Positions 47,969 to 55,980 of a stretch of DNA of 64,000 bases are shown here, piece by piece. How positions within the stretch are numbered: position 1 is the stretch's first letter; the number at the start of each line of letters is the position of its first letter. Both the position numbers and the translations under genes were made by a program. The stretch spans positions 54,835 to 118,834 of the forward strand of contig NZ_JAAGVY010000011.1 in NCBI RefSeq assembly GCF_010686655.1, read 5' to 3'. A model generated the notes under the pieces. It saw only the letters and a list, made by a program, of their open reading frames with translations, was not told where the DNA came from and did no database searches. Origin of the DNA: Cryomorpha ignava (GTDB lineage: Bacteria; Bacteroidota; Bacteroidia; Flavobacteriales_D; Cryomorphaceae).

Positions 47969-48716
47969 TGCCGTAGCCTTTTACTTCGAAACCACTTTCG
48001 TCTAAAACGCCGTAAGAGAAATTGGTAATCCAGTCCCCAATATTGATATATTCTCCGCCATTATCGAGGTTTAGACGCATCGGTAAATGTCTGTGACCGA
48101 AAACAAAATAGTCGACATCTTCATTTGCGGCAATCTCTTCGCAATAAATGGCAAGCCATTCATTTTTCTTACCCAAAAACTTCCTGTCTGATTCCTGGCT
48201 TGTTTTGCGGCTCGATGATGAAAAATAATCGGCCAGGCCAACGCCAAAATTAGGGTGTAACCGCGCGAATAGCCATTGAGAAAAACGTGCTCGAAAAACC
48301 TTTTTAATAAATTTGTACCCGTGATCTCCGGGACCCAATCCATCGCCGTGGCCGATGCAAAGTTTCTTTCCATTCAGCTCGCGCCTAATGGGATGGCGGT
48401 GCATGGTAACATTGAGTTCCTGAGGTATGTAATCAAAAATCCACATATCATGGTTTCCAATAAACCAATGAATCGGAATTCCCGAATCGCTTATTTCGGC
48501 CAGCTTGCCCATTAAGCGTACATATCCGCGAGGCACCACAGTTTTGTATTCAAACCAAAAATCGAATACATCGCCGAGAATAAATAATTCAGTAACGTCT
48601 TTTTTAATTTCATCGAGCCATGCCACAATGCGCTTTTCGCGGGCAAAACTACTCTCCTTATCGGGTGCGCCGAGGTGAAAGTCAGAAGCAAAATAGTATT
48701 TTCCTTTTGTGGCGAT
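47928..48716 (-). CDS. lpxH: UDP-2,3-diacylglucosamine hydrolase, apparent ATC start
   Basis: Calcineurin-like phosphoesterase that cleaves UDP-2,3-diacylglucosamine to lipid X in lipid A synthesis. Motifs: SDFHLG (about 11-16), GDVFDFWFE, GNHDMW, HGDG and GHRHLP. The first motif, which supplies metal ligands, lies upstream of the first in-frame GTG (48626), and in this frame no ATG, GTG, TTG or CTG exists before the upstream stop at 48761. The most likely start is ATC at 48716, giving an LpxH-like terminus A-T-K-G-K-Y-Y-F-A-S-D. That gives 262 residues and a spacing of 11 bp from the preceding stop. A base substitution of an ancestral ATG, or a sequencing error, is equally possible. Confidence 0.82.
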   Translation of the reverse strand: MATKGKYYFASDFHLGAPDKESSFAREKRIVAWLDEIKKDVTELFILGDVFDFWFEYKTVVPRGYVRLMGKLAEISDSGIPIHWFIGNHDMWIFDYIPQELNVTMHRHPIRRELNGKKLCIGHGDGLGPGDHGYKFIKKVFRARFSQWLFARLHPNFGVGLADYFSSSSRKTSQESDRKFLGKKNEWLAIYCEEIAANEDVDYFVFGHRHLPMRLNLDNGGEYINIGDWITNFSYGVLDESGFEVKGYGTNPIVYSNTSPGQ

Positions 48717-48727
48717 AGCTCGTAAAC

Positions 48728-49858
48728 TTAATGCCCGAAAATAGATTCCATTTTGGCTTCAAGAGCCTGCCCGCGCAATTTGGTGGCAATAATTTTACCT
48801 TCGGGATCTAACAATACAGTATATGGAATAGAGCGAACATTGTACAATTGAGCTGCCGCTGAATTCCAAAAACCCAAATCGCTAACTTGCGGCCACGTTA
48901 ATTTGTCTGCCGCTATAGCCTCAATCCATTTAGCTCTGTCTTTATCAAGCGAAACACCAAAGATTTCAAAATTATCGTCTGAGTATTTGTTGTACATCTT
49001 TACCACGTTGGGGTTTTCAATACGGCATGGCTTGCACCACGAGGCCCAAAAGTCTATTAAAACGTAATTCCCGCGTAGTGATGAAAGTGCAATTTCTTTA
49101 CCTTCCGGCGATGGTAATACAATATCGGGAGCTACAGCGCCAGGTCCAAACGCCGATTCAGCCTTTTTCTTATTTTCAAGCTGGGCGATATTGTTCGCTA
49201 ACTGGTCGTAAAACGGATTCCCCTTTAGTCGGGAATTTAATCCATTGCGCACTTTTAGGAAGTACTCCCAATCTTGGTCGGCATTGAGCCTTTGCAAAAC
49301 TGAAAAATTGGCCACACTAGTCGAGTCTGAATCTATCGTTCCGGTAAGATAGTCTTTGTACTCTTTACGCATTTCGTTGTACGCTGCACTAAGCTCAATT
49401 CGCTCGGCATTTTGCTCGTTTTTAGCCGCTTCCTGAAGCGCTTTCATTACCGAGTCGAGGGTGGTTTCATAGTAGTAACTTTTTACATACAAGTCTCTTA
49501 TTTCCTTGCTTTCTTTAGAATCAGCAATTTGATAGTCTTTTTTTATTTCGGGATAATTGGCAGTAACCTGTGGTGACTGAGTGCTATCAAAGGCGAGTAC
49601 AACAGACCCTTCATTGCCTACATTTAAAGTGTAGAAGGCTATATTTCCACCACTTACATTAAATGAAAATGCACCATCGGCGGTTAGGGTTTTTGACCCA
49701 AGTGTATCGGGTTGACCTTTGGGGTAACCAATTAAGGTAATCTGCTGCCCTTCGGCATTGTCAATTTTTCCGCTTACCGTTTGTTCTTTGCTTGATGTAG
49801 AACCACAGCTGCTTGCTATTAAAAGGATGATTGTAGATGCAAAAATTAATTTTTTCAT
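48728..49858 (-). CDS. TlpA-like thioredoxin-domain lipoprotein
   Basis: A 376-residue lipoprotein (lipobox LIASSC, Cys about 19) with an N-terminal DUF4369-like beta domain (about 25-120), a helical linker (about 135-235) and a C-terminal TlpA/ResA-like thioredoxin domain (about 240-376). The redox motif is W-C-x-P-C with Cys275 and Cys278 (FWASWCKPCRIENP). Such proteins face the periplasm and reduce or oxidise disulfides there. It sits between gatB (4-nt overlap) and lpxH in a packed operon. Confidence 0.93.
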   Translation of the reverse strand: MKKLIFASTIILLIASSCGSTSSKEQTVSGKIDNAEGQQITLIGYPKGQPDTLGSKTLTADGAFSFNVSGGNIAFYTLNVGNEGSVVLAFDSTQSPQVTANYPEIKKDYQIADSKESKEIRDLYVKSYYYETTLDSVMKALQEAAKNEQNAERIELSAAYNEMRKEYKDYLTGTIDSDSTSVANFSVLQRLNADQDWEYFLKVRNGLNSRLKGNPFYDQLANNIAQLENKKKAESAFGPGAVAPDIVLPSPEGKEIALSSLRGNYVLIDFWASWCKPCRIENPNVVKMYNKYSDDNFEIFGVSLDKDRAKWIEAIAADKLTWPQVSDLGFWNSAAAQLYNVRSIPYTVLLDPEGKIIATKLRGQALEAKMESIFGH

Positions 49859-51321
49859 GAGTCTAGTAATTTTTTTAGAATTTCAGTTGACATTTTTGGA
49901 TTGGCTTTTCTCTCTGATAGTTTCATTACCTCTCCCATAAACAGTCCGAGCAATCCTTTATTGCCATTTTTGTACGCTTCCACTTTGTCAGGATATTTTT
50001 CTAAAGCCTGTTTTGCCAGGTTTAAAAGCCAATCGTCATCACTTTTTTGAAGAAGATTTTCTGCTTCTGCAATTTCTTTGGGCGATTTTTCCGGGTTCTC
50101 AAGCATTTTAGGGAATAGCTGCTGGGCGGCACTCGAGCTGCTAACCAAGTCCTGATCAATTAATTCAATTAATTCGGCAATTCTTTTTGGCGAAAGCGGA
50201 AACGATTCAATATCAATTGCATTGTGATTTAAGTGCGATTTTATTTCGCCCATCATCCAGTTTGCAGCTGCTTTATAATTTTTTGTAAGCGTAATAAGCT
50301 CTTCAAAGTACAATGCAATAGGTTTTGCGTCAATAATTAAATTGGCGTCGTAGTCTGAAAGCTTTAACTGCGAAGTGTACTTTTCAAAAAGGACACGGGG
50401 TAGTGGTGGCATACCGGCTTTTACAGCGTCTATTTCTTCCTGCGTCACACTTAGCGGCTGGATATCTGGCTCCGGAAAGTAGCGATAATCGTGCGCATCT
50501 TCCTTATCGCGCAGCGTAAAAGTAATGCCATTTACAGCATCAAAACTCCTTGTTTCCTGATACACTTGCCCACCGGCTTCAATGATTTTGATCTGGCGCT
50601 TCATTTCAAAATCAATAGCGCGCTGCACATTACGCAGCGAGTTCATGTTTTTTACTTCACAACGTTTTCCGTAGGTGTCTGAGCCTTTAAGCATTACAGA
50701 TACGTTGGCATCGCAGCGCATACTTCCCTCTTCCATGTTTCCATCGCAAATCTCAAGGTAGCGCACCAGGCGACGTACTTCTGCCAGAAAATTATAGGCC
50801 TCTTCCAGTGTTCTTATGTCGGGTTCAGAAACCACTTCCAGAAGGGGAACTCCAGCGCGGTTAAGGTCAACAAGTGTATTGTATGGATCTTGATCGTGAA
50901 TACTTTTTCCGGCATCTTCTTCAATATGAATCCGAGTAATTCGAATTGTTTTATCGGTATTGTCGGCTCCTTTTACTACCAGTTTACCGGCAGTGCAAAT
51001 AGGAGTTGTGTCTTGGGTTATCTGGTATCCCTTCGGCAAATCGGCATAAAAATAATTCTTTCGGGCGAAGTGCATTTCGCGCGAAATGGCGCAATTGGTG
51101 GCAAGTCCCAGCTTTATTGCAGACTCTATTACTTGCTCGTTTATTCGCGGGAGCGTACCCGGATGACCCAAGGTGAGCGGACAGGTGTTTGAATTGGGAA
51201 GACTTCCAAATTCATTTTTGTCGCCCGAGTATGCCTTAGAAAGAGTTGATAGCTGGGTGTGTATTTCAAGGCCAACTACCAACTGGTATTTGTCTAATAT
51301 TTCTTTTCGCTCTTCGATCAT
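49855..51321 (-). CDS. gatB: Aspartyl/glutamyl-tRNA amidotransferase subunit B
   Basis: GatB is the tRNA-binding subunit of GatCAB, which converts misacylated Glu-tRNA(Gln) (or Asp-tRNA(Asn)) to Gln-tRNA(Gln) in organisms without the direct synthetase. It has 488 residues: catalytic cradle domain with LVVGLEIHTQLST (about 14-26), the zinc/metal region LPNSNTCPLTLGHPGTLPRIN (about 41-61), FARKNYFYADLPKGYQITQ (about 85-103), and the C-terminal YqeY-like helical tail (about 350-488). gatA and gatC are not in this window. It overlaps its upstream (pnp) and downstream (tlpA-like) neighbours by 4 nt each. Confidence 0.97.
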   Translation of the reverse strand: MIEERKEILDKYQLVVGLEIHTQLSTLSKAYSGDKNEFGSLPNSNTCPLTLGHPGTLPRINEQVIESAIKLGLATNCAISREMHFARKNYFYADLPKGYQITQDTTPICTAGKLVVKGADNTDKTIRITRIHIEEDAGKSIHDQDPYNTLVDLNRAGVPLLEVVSEPDIRTLEEAYNFLAEVRRLVRYLEICDGNMEEGSMRCDANVSVMLKGSDTYGKRCEVKNMNSLRNVQRAIDFEMKRQIKIIEAGGQVYQETRSFDAVNGITFTLRDKEDAHDYRYFPEPDIQPLSVTQEEIDAVKAGMPPLPRVLFEKYTSQLKLSDYDANLIIDAKPIALYFEELITLTKNYKAAANWMMGEIKSHLNHNAIDIESFPLSPKRIAELIELIDQDLVSSSSAAQQLFPKMLENPEKSPKEIAEAENLLQKSDDDWLLNLAKQALEKYPDKVEAYKNGNKGLLGLFMGEVMKLSERKANPKMSTEILKKLLDS

Positions 51322-52130
51322 ATTGATTCGATTAAGCCTTTAATTAAGGGCTTTAGTCTGTTTGAGGTTTCCTGCGCTGCTTTCACCACATCTTCATGCG
51401 TAGTTTTTACGATTTTTCCTTCTACCCCCAGGTCGGTAATTACGCTTACACCAAAGCACTTCATGCCCATATGGTTAGCGGCAATTACTTCTGGTACGGT
51501 GCTCATTCCTACAGCGTCGGCACCTATTATGCGCACGTACTTATACTCTGCTGGAGTTTCAAGGCATGGCCCTGTAAGCCCGGCATAAACTCCTTTTGAT
51601 ACTTTTATGTTTAGTTTTTTAGCGACAGCTTCGGCTTTTGCCAATAGGGTAGGGCAATACGCTTTGCTCATATCGGGAAAGCGGGTTCCCCAGTTATCGT
51701 TGTTGGGCCCCATTAAAGGATTGGTAGGAAAAAGATTTATATGATCGTTAATGAGCATAATCTCGCCAATTTCCTGGGCAGGATTTACACCCCCGCAGGC
51801 ATTTGAAACGACCATGTATTTTGCACCGAGTAGCGCCATTACCCTTACGGGAATAACTACTTTATCCATAGAGTAGCCTTCGTAAAAGTGAAAGCGACCT
51901 TTAAAGGCAATAACCTTTTTACCGCCGAGCTTGCCCAGAAGCAGTTCGCCTGAATGGCCTTTAACGGTAGATTGTGGAAAACCGGGAATATCTTTGTAAG
52001 CCAGCGTTTTATCAATGGCTATTTCGTCGGCAAGTGTACCAAGCCCCGATCCAAGTATTATTCCAACTTCAGGAGTGTAAGGTAATTCGCGTTTTAAGAA
52101 TTCAAGTATCGCATCAAGTTCGTTCGGCAT
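51318..52130 (-). CDS. Purine nucleoside phosphorylase, trimeric type
   Basis: Phosphorolyses inosine and guanosine to free bases for purine salvage. The 270-residue protein belongs to the trimeric NP family: phosphate-binding GSGLG (27-31), KGRFHFYEGY (about 76-85), SNACGGVNP (about 106-114), and the C-terminal ADAVGMSTVPEVIAANH. ATG at 52130 is preferred over the TTG at 52136. It overlaps lpxK by 17 nt and gatB by 4 nt, so its expression is tied to lipid A and translation genes, which is odd but common in compact Bacteroidota operons. Confidence 0.95.
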   Translation of the reverse strand: MPNELDAILEFLKRELPYTPEVGIILGSGLGTLADEIAIDKTLAYKDIPGFPQSTVKGHSGELLLGKLGGKKVIAFKGRFHFYEGYSMDKVVIPVRVMALLGAKYMVVSNACGGVNPAQEIGEIMLINDHINLFPTNPLMGPNNDNWGTRFPDMSKAYCPTLLAKAEAVAKKLNIKVSKGVYAGLTGPCLETPAEYKYVRIIGADAVGMSTVPEVIAANHMGMKCFGVSVITDLGVEGKIVKTTHEDVVKAAQETSNRLKPLIKGLIESI

Positions 52131-53154
52131 AATCAATAATTAAGTTATCAAAATCCATTTTAAAATCACCAAAATCTATCCCTATTTCCCAGTAAAAAAG
52201 GGGCATTTGAGATTGGTTTGAGGTTTTGTTGAAGTCTAATAAACGCATGGCGTCTTTTTCAGTAGTCAATGCGGCTATTTCTCCGGGCGCAAAGCTACCA
52301 ATAAAATTACGAAACCGCTCCACATCCGCTTCTTTGAACTGGTAATGATCTCTAAAATCGAAATGTTTTACCACATTGAATTGTGCTATCGCCTTTTTTC
52401 GAAAAAAATCAGGTTTGGCGATGCCCGTTATTAGAAATACTTTGGAATAATCTTTTATAGATTTCACTCCTCCATCAGTCAGCGCCGATATATTCTTGTA
52501 ATTAATATGGTCAAAAATTACTTTTTTGCTGTATTTGCTCAGCTTGCTTTTTAAATATTCTACTTGCGTGATGTGGAGGTTTTTCGGGCATTTAGTAACT
52601 ACAATGATATCTGCATCTTTGGCTCGTATTTTATGATCGCGGAGATTTCCTGACGGCAAATAGTAGTCTTTTGTAAAAGGCTGATCGATGGTGGTTAGTA
52701 AAATATTAAGCCCAGCTTTTAATTTTCGGTGTTGCAATGCATCATCGAGCAAAATAAGTTCTGTTTCGGGGTAGTGCTTTTGAATGTACGCTATTCCGCG
52801 TAAGCGATTTCCATCAACAACCACTTTTGCATTTGGGAATTTTCGAGCTATCTGTAGTGGCTCATCACCTGCCTCAAGGGTACTCGATTCTGCATTTACA
52901 TTAAGAGTGCCGTTAGATTTTCTTCCATAACCTCGGCTCAAAACGGCCAGGTTTTTATGTGCCAATAAGGTCAAAATATATTCGATGTGTGGTGTTTTTC
53001 CGGTTCCGCCCAGCGAAATATTTCCTATGGCTATAGTTTTTATTGAAGGACTTACCGATTTTAGAATACCTCTGTTGTACAGCGCATTCCGGAGCCATAA
53101 AATCCAGCCATAGACGAAGGAAAAGGGGAGAAGCAGAGTTCGAATCTTTTGCAT
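52114..53154 (-). CDS. lpxK: Tetraacyldisaccharide 4'-kinase
   Basis: LpxK phosphorylates the 4' position of the lipid A disaccharide in the inner membrane. It has 346 residues, with the Walker A motif GNISLGGTGKTP (44-55, Lys53) following a short N-terminal hydrophobic segment, the SRGYGRK block (about 79-85) and GDEPLQIARKF (about 100-110). The sugar-binding FRDHYQF is near 280. It is the first gene of the leftward lpxK-pnp-gatB-tlpA-lpxH unit; with lpxH at the other end, two lipid A genes bracket the operon. Confidence 0.96.
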   Translation of the reverse strand: MQKIRTLLLPFSFVYGWILWLRNALYNRGILKSVSPSIKTIAIGNISLGGTGKTPHIEYILTLLAHKNLAVLSRGYGRKSNGTLNVNAESSTLEAGDEPLQIARKFPNAKVVVDGNRLRGIAYIQKHYPETELILLDDALQHRKLKAGLNILLTTIDQPFTKDYYLPSGNLRDHKIRAKDADIIVVTKCPKNLHITQVEYLKSKLSKYSKKVIFDHINYKNISALTDGGVKSIKDYSKVFLITGIAKPDFFRKKAIAQFNVVKHFDFRDHYQFKEADVERFRNFIGSFAPGEIAALTTEKDAMRLLDFNKTSNQSQMPLFYWEIGIDFGDFKMDFDNLIIDYAERT

Positions 53155-53185
53155 TGCTTATTTTTGCCACTTACAAGTATATGAA

Positions 53186-54283
53186 ATGACGCGCATCAAA
53201 GATATAATTCATTCATTAGAAGAGTGGGCACCGCAAGCTTTAGCCGAATCGTATGACAATGTGGGCTTATTGGTAGGAGACCATAACCGCGAAATAACTG
53301 GTGTATTGATTTGCCTTGATTGCACAGAAAGGGTTGTGGAAGAGGCTATTGAGAAGAATTGCAACATGGTAATAAGCCATCACCCATTACTTTTTAAAGG
53401 GTTGAAAAAGCTTACCGGATCTAATTATGTGGAACGTACCGTGGAGCTTGCGATTAAAAATGACGTTGCGCTCTACGCTATTCACACCAATTTAGACAAT
53501 GTAAATACCGGTGTGAATAAAATGATAGCTGATAAACTTGGTTTGGAAAACACGCGCATTCTGGCTCCTAAAAGCGGAAGACTTCAGAAACTTGAATTTT
53601 TTGTGCCCGAGGCAGATTTGGAAAATGTGAGAGAAGCTATTTTTGATGCGGGAGGCGGAAAAATTGGGAATTACGAAGGCTGTAGTTTTAATACAAAAGG
53701 TATTGGAACCTTTACGCCGATGGACAATGCCAACCCCACGATTGGTAAAAGGGGAGAGGCGCACCAAGAAAATGAAATTTGCGTCGAAGTTTTAATTCCC
53801 GATTATTTGAGCAGGTCGGTTCTTACGGCAATGAAAGAAGCCCATCCGTATGAAGAAGTAGCTTATTTTCTTCACAATCTCGAAAATGTACATCAGGAAA
53901 TTGGTTCAGGAATGATTGGCACTTTGGCAAAGCCTGTGGAAGCGAAAGAATTTATAGAAACCCTAAAAGCTAAAATGGGATTGCAGGTTGTAAAGTGTAC
54001 CGCGCTTTTGCCGAAAAAGGTTGAAACGATCGCAGTGTGTGGTGGAAGCGGAAGTTTTTTATTAAACGATGCAAAGCGCCAGAAAGCCGATGTATTTGTA
54101 ACTTCAGATTTTAAATATCACGAATTTTTTGACGCTGAAGACGCATTGATTATTGCCGATATCGGACATTATGAAAGCGAGCGATTTACAATTGACTTAA
54201 TTGCCGAAAAACTAAGCAAAAAATTTCGTACTTTTGCGACCCATTTAACGGAAGTAAATACAAATCCCATCCATTATATTTGA
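53186..54283 (+). CDS. Nif3/DUF34-family dinuclear-metal protein
   Basis: A 365-residue Nif3-like protein (YbgI/YqfO group) that forms toroidal oligomers with a di-metal centre; proposed as a GTP cyclohydrolase I type homologue or metal-related enzyme, function unsettled. Metal ligands are visible: ESYDNVGLLVGD (about 21-32), ISHHPLLFKGLK (about 65-76) and DIGHYESE near the C terminus. The insertion domain at about 130-240 matches the longer YqfO form. It is 3 bp from the coiled-coil gene at 54287, a pairing I recall as conserved in Bacteroidota, and divergent from lpxK with only 31 bp between. Confidence 0.93.
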   Translation: MTRIKDIIHSLEEWAPQALAESYDNVGLLVGDHNREITGVLICLDCTERVVEEAIEKNCNMVISHHPLLFKGLKKLTGSNYVERTVELAIKNDVALYAIHTNLDNVNTGVNKMIADKLGLENTRILAPKSGRLQKLEFFVPEADLENVREAIFDAGGGKIGNYEGCSFNTKGIGTFTPMDNANPTIGKRGEAHQENEICVEVLIPDYLSRSVLTAMKEAHPYEEVAYFLHNLENVHQEIGSGMIGTLAKPVEAKEFIETLKAKMGLQVVKCTALLPKKVETIAVCGGSGSFLLNDAKRQKADVFVTSDFKYHEFFDAEDALIIADIGHYESERFTIDLIAEKLSKKFRTFATHLTEVNTNPIHYI

Positions 54284-54286
54284 TAT

Positions 54287-55081
54287 ATGGCAACAGCAGC
54301 AAAGAAAAAGACCCTTTCATCAGAAGAAAAACTGCGCGCATTATACAGTCTTCAATTGATTGATTCGCGCATAGACAAGATTAGAACCGTTCGCGGTGAG
54401 CTTCCGCTCGAAGTAGAAGATTTGGAAGATGATATAGCCGGATTGGAAACCCGCTATAAGAAAATGCAAGATGAGGCAGAGGAGTTGAATGATGAAGTTT
54501 CAAGCAAGAAGAATGCGATCACTGACTCGAAAGCTTTAATTAAGAAGTATAAAGAGCAGCAAGACAATGTGCGAAACAACCGCGAGTTTGAATCGCTTAG
54601 CAAAGAGCTTGAATATCAGGATCTGGAAATAAAACTTGCCGAGAAACGAATTAAGGAGTTCAAAGCAAAGATGGACGGCAAGAAGCAAATCCTTGACGAA
54701 ACAAAATCGGAGCTTGATGGCCGCAAAAAAGATTTGGAGACTAAGCGCAAAGAGCTTGACGAAATAGTTGGCGAAACGCAGAAGGAAGAAGAAGCCCTTT
54801 TGAAAAAATCTGAAGAGGCTCGTGCTAAAATTGACGATCGTCTGGTAACGGCTTACGAAAGAATTAGAACAGGATCTAAAAACGGATTGGCAGTTGTTCC
54901 GATTGACCGTGAGGCTTCTGCAGGTTCTTATATTAAAATTCCACCACAACGTCAGCTTGATGTTGCTGCCCGTCAAAAAATTATAGTTGATGAGCACAGC
55001 GGAAGAATTCTGGTAGATGCTGAATTGGCAATCGAGGAGAATGAAAAAATGGAGGCAATGCTCGCCAAGATTTTGAAATAA
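54287..55081 (+). CDS. Coiled-coil protein of the zinc-ribbon (DUF164) family, ribbon degenerate
   Basis: A 264-residue cytoplasmic protein. Residues about 12-200 are a long antiparallel coiled coil rich in Lys, Glu and Leu. The C-terminal 55 residues align with the family's C4 zinc ribbon, but the positions expected to be Cys are not: where relatives have GGC and a CxxCGRIL motif, this protein reads ASAGSYIKIPPQ and VDEHSGRILVD. The whole protein has no cysteine. Its neighbour is Nif3, and the pair probably acts together. Relatives bind RNA or DNA in some bacteria, but no function is proven. Confidence 0.85.
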   Translation: MATAAKKKTLSSEEKLRALYSLQLIDSRIDKIRTVRGELPLEVEDLEDDIAGLETRYKKMQDEAEELNDEVSSKKNAITDSKALIKKYKEQQDNVRNNREFESLSKELEYQDLEIKLAEKRIKEFKAKMDGKKQILDETKSELDGRKKDLETKRKELDEIVGETQKEEEALLKKSEEARAKIDDRLVTAYERIRTGSKNGLAVVPIDREASAGSYIKIPPQRQLDVAARQKIIVDEHSGRILVDAELAIEENEKMEAMLAKILK

Positions 55082-55088
55082 TTTTTTT

Positions 55089-55150
55089 AGAGTATTTAGT
55101 ATAGAGTATTTAGTATAGAGTATTTAGTATAGAGTATTTAGTATAGAGTA
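55089..55150. repeat. Array of 14-bp (2 x 7) repeats, AGAGTATTTAGTAT
   Basis: Four exact copies of AGAGTATTTAGTAT (55089-55144) and the first 6 bp of a fifth follow the coiled-coil gene. Each unit is two related heptamers, AGAGTAT and TTAGTAT, so the period is 7, as in the arrays at 121-424. Perfect identity of the units suggests recent expansion or slippage. Confidence 0.9.
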
Positions 55151-55167
55151 TGGCGTACATACTATTT

Positions 55168-55193
55168 AAAAGCCCCGATTCGGGGCTTTTTTT
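55168..55193 (+). terminator. Terminator of the nif3/coiled-coil unit
   Basis: AAAAGCCCCG (55168-55177) pairs with CGGGGCTTTT (55181-55190) around ATT, followed by more T residues. A 10-bp perfect stem. The stretch from here to 55377 holds no further gene. Confidence 0.9.
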
Positions 55194-55377
55194 ATACCCG
55201 TATTTATGGTATGTTTCAATTTTTATACCTGATAGTAAATTGGCATGTAAGTCTATTTTTATCCCTTTTGGATGCGTTAGTGTGAGTAAATGGTACTAAA
55301 CAATTGAATAGCCGGAGCTGTTAAATAGGTAGTTAGAACGCTGCTTTTGGCGTATTTATAAACCCTAAAACGATACC

Positions 55378-55836
55378 ATGGAAAATTCAAATCACAATGA
55401 AAAATTAGTAGGCTCCTTACAGGAGTTGCTTCAGAAGAATTACGATGCTGAAAAAGGATTCAAGCAAGTCATGCAAAAAGCAGAGAGTCCCAAATTGAAA
55501 AATTGGTTGCAAAAGAAAGCTGTTGAGCGATCTGGCTTTGCCAATGAAATTGACCAGGAGTTGAGAACTTTAAATGCGAAGCCCAGAGATGAGGGTAGTT
55601 TTGCCGGTTCAGCTCACCGCGTATGGATTGACGTAAAGACTGCACTTTCATCAGACAAGGACGAATCAATACTTGAAGAATGTATACGCGGAGAGAAAGC
55701 GAGTGCAGATGAGTACAAAGATCAATTGGAATCGGCCTATGTTACCGGATCTGCAAAAACGGTTTTAACCCAACAAAGAGCTAAAGTTCAGCAAACTTTG
55801 TCGGCTGTAAAACGACTTGAAGATTTGGTTGACTAA
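55378..55836 (+). CDS. DUF2383/PA2169-family four-helix-bundle protein
   Basis: A 152-residue protein of the PA2169/DUF2383 group, ferritin-like four-helix bundles often induced by stress. Helices are visible at about 5-30, 35-65, 80-115 and 118-150. Typical sequences are LVGSLQELLQKNYDAEKGFKQ and ILEECIRGEKASADEYKDQLE. It has no signal peptide. The conserved glutamates that hold metal in true ferritins are only partly present, so iron binding is unproven. It stands alone between two terminators. Confidence 0.85.
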   Translation: MENSNHNEKLVGSLQELLQKNYDAEKGFKQVMQKAESPKLKNWLQKKAVERSGFANEIDQELRTLNAKPRDEGSFAGSAHRVWIDVKTALSSDKDESILEECIRGEKASADEYKDQLESAYVTGSAKTVLTQQRAKVQQTLSAVKRLEDLVD

Positions 55837-55854
55837 AACCTATTATCTATATTT

Positions 55855-55885
55855 AAAAAAGCCTCGTTTTTACGAGGCTTTTTTT
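55855..55885. terminator. Bidirectional terminator
   Basis: AAAAAAGCCTCGT (55855-55867) pairs with ACGAGGCTTTTTTT (55872-55885) around a TTTT-like loop. Flanked by A on the left and T on the right, it can act on both strands, serving the DUF2383 gene and the convergent FadL-type gene that ends at 55981. Confidence 0.9.
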
Positions 55886-55980
55886 CGAATAATATTATTC
55901 AAAAAAACATTTGAAATGTTCGGTGATATTTTCAGGATCAATCGACGAGGCGTTCGTTGCCTCTCGATAAATCGGCGCGG

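Noticed and set aside
48619..48621. ATG on the minus strand near the lpxH N terminus
   Set aside because: It is out of frame and stops after three codons, so it cannot start lpxH.
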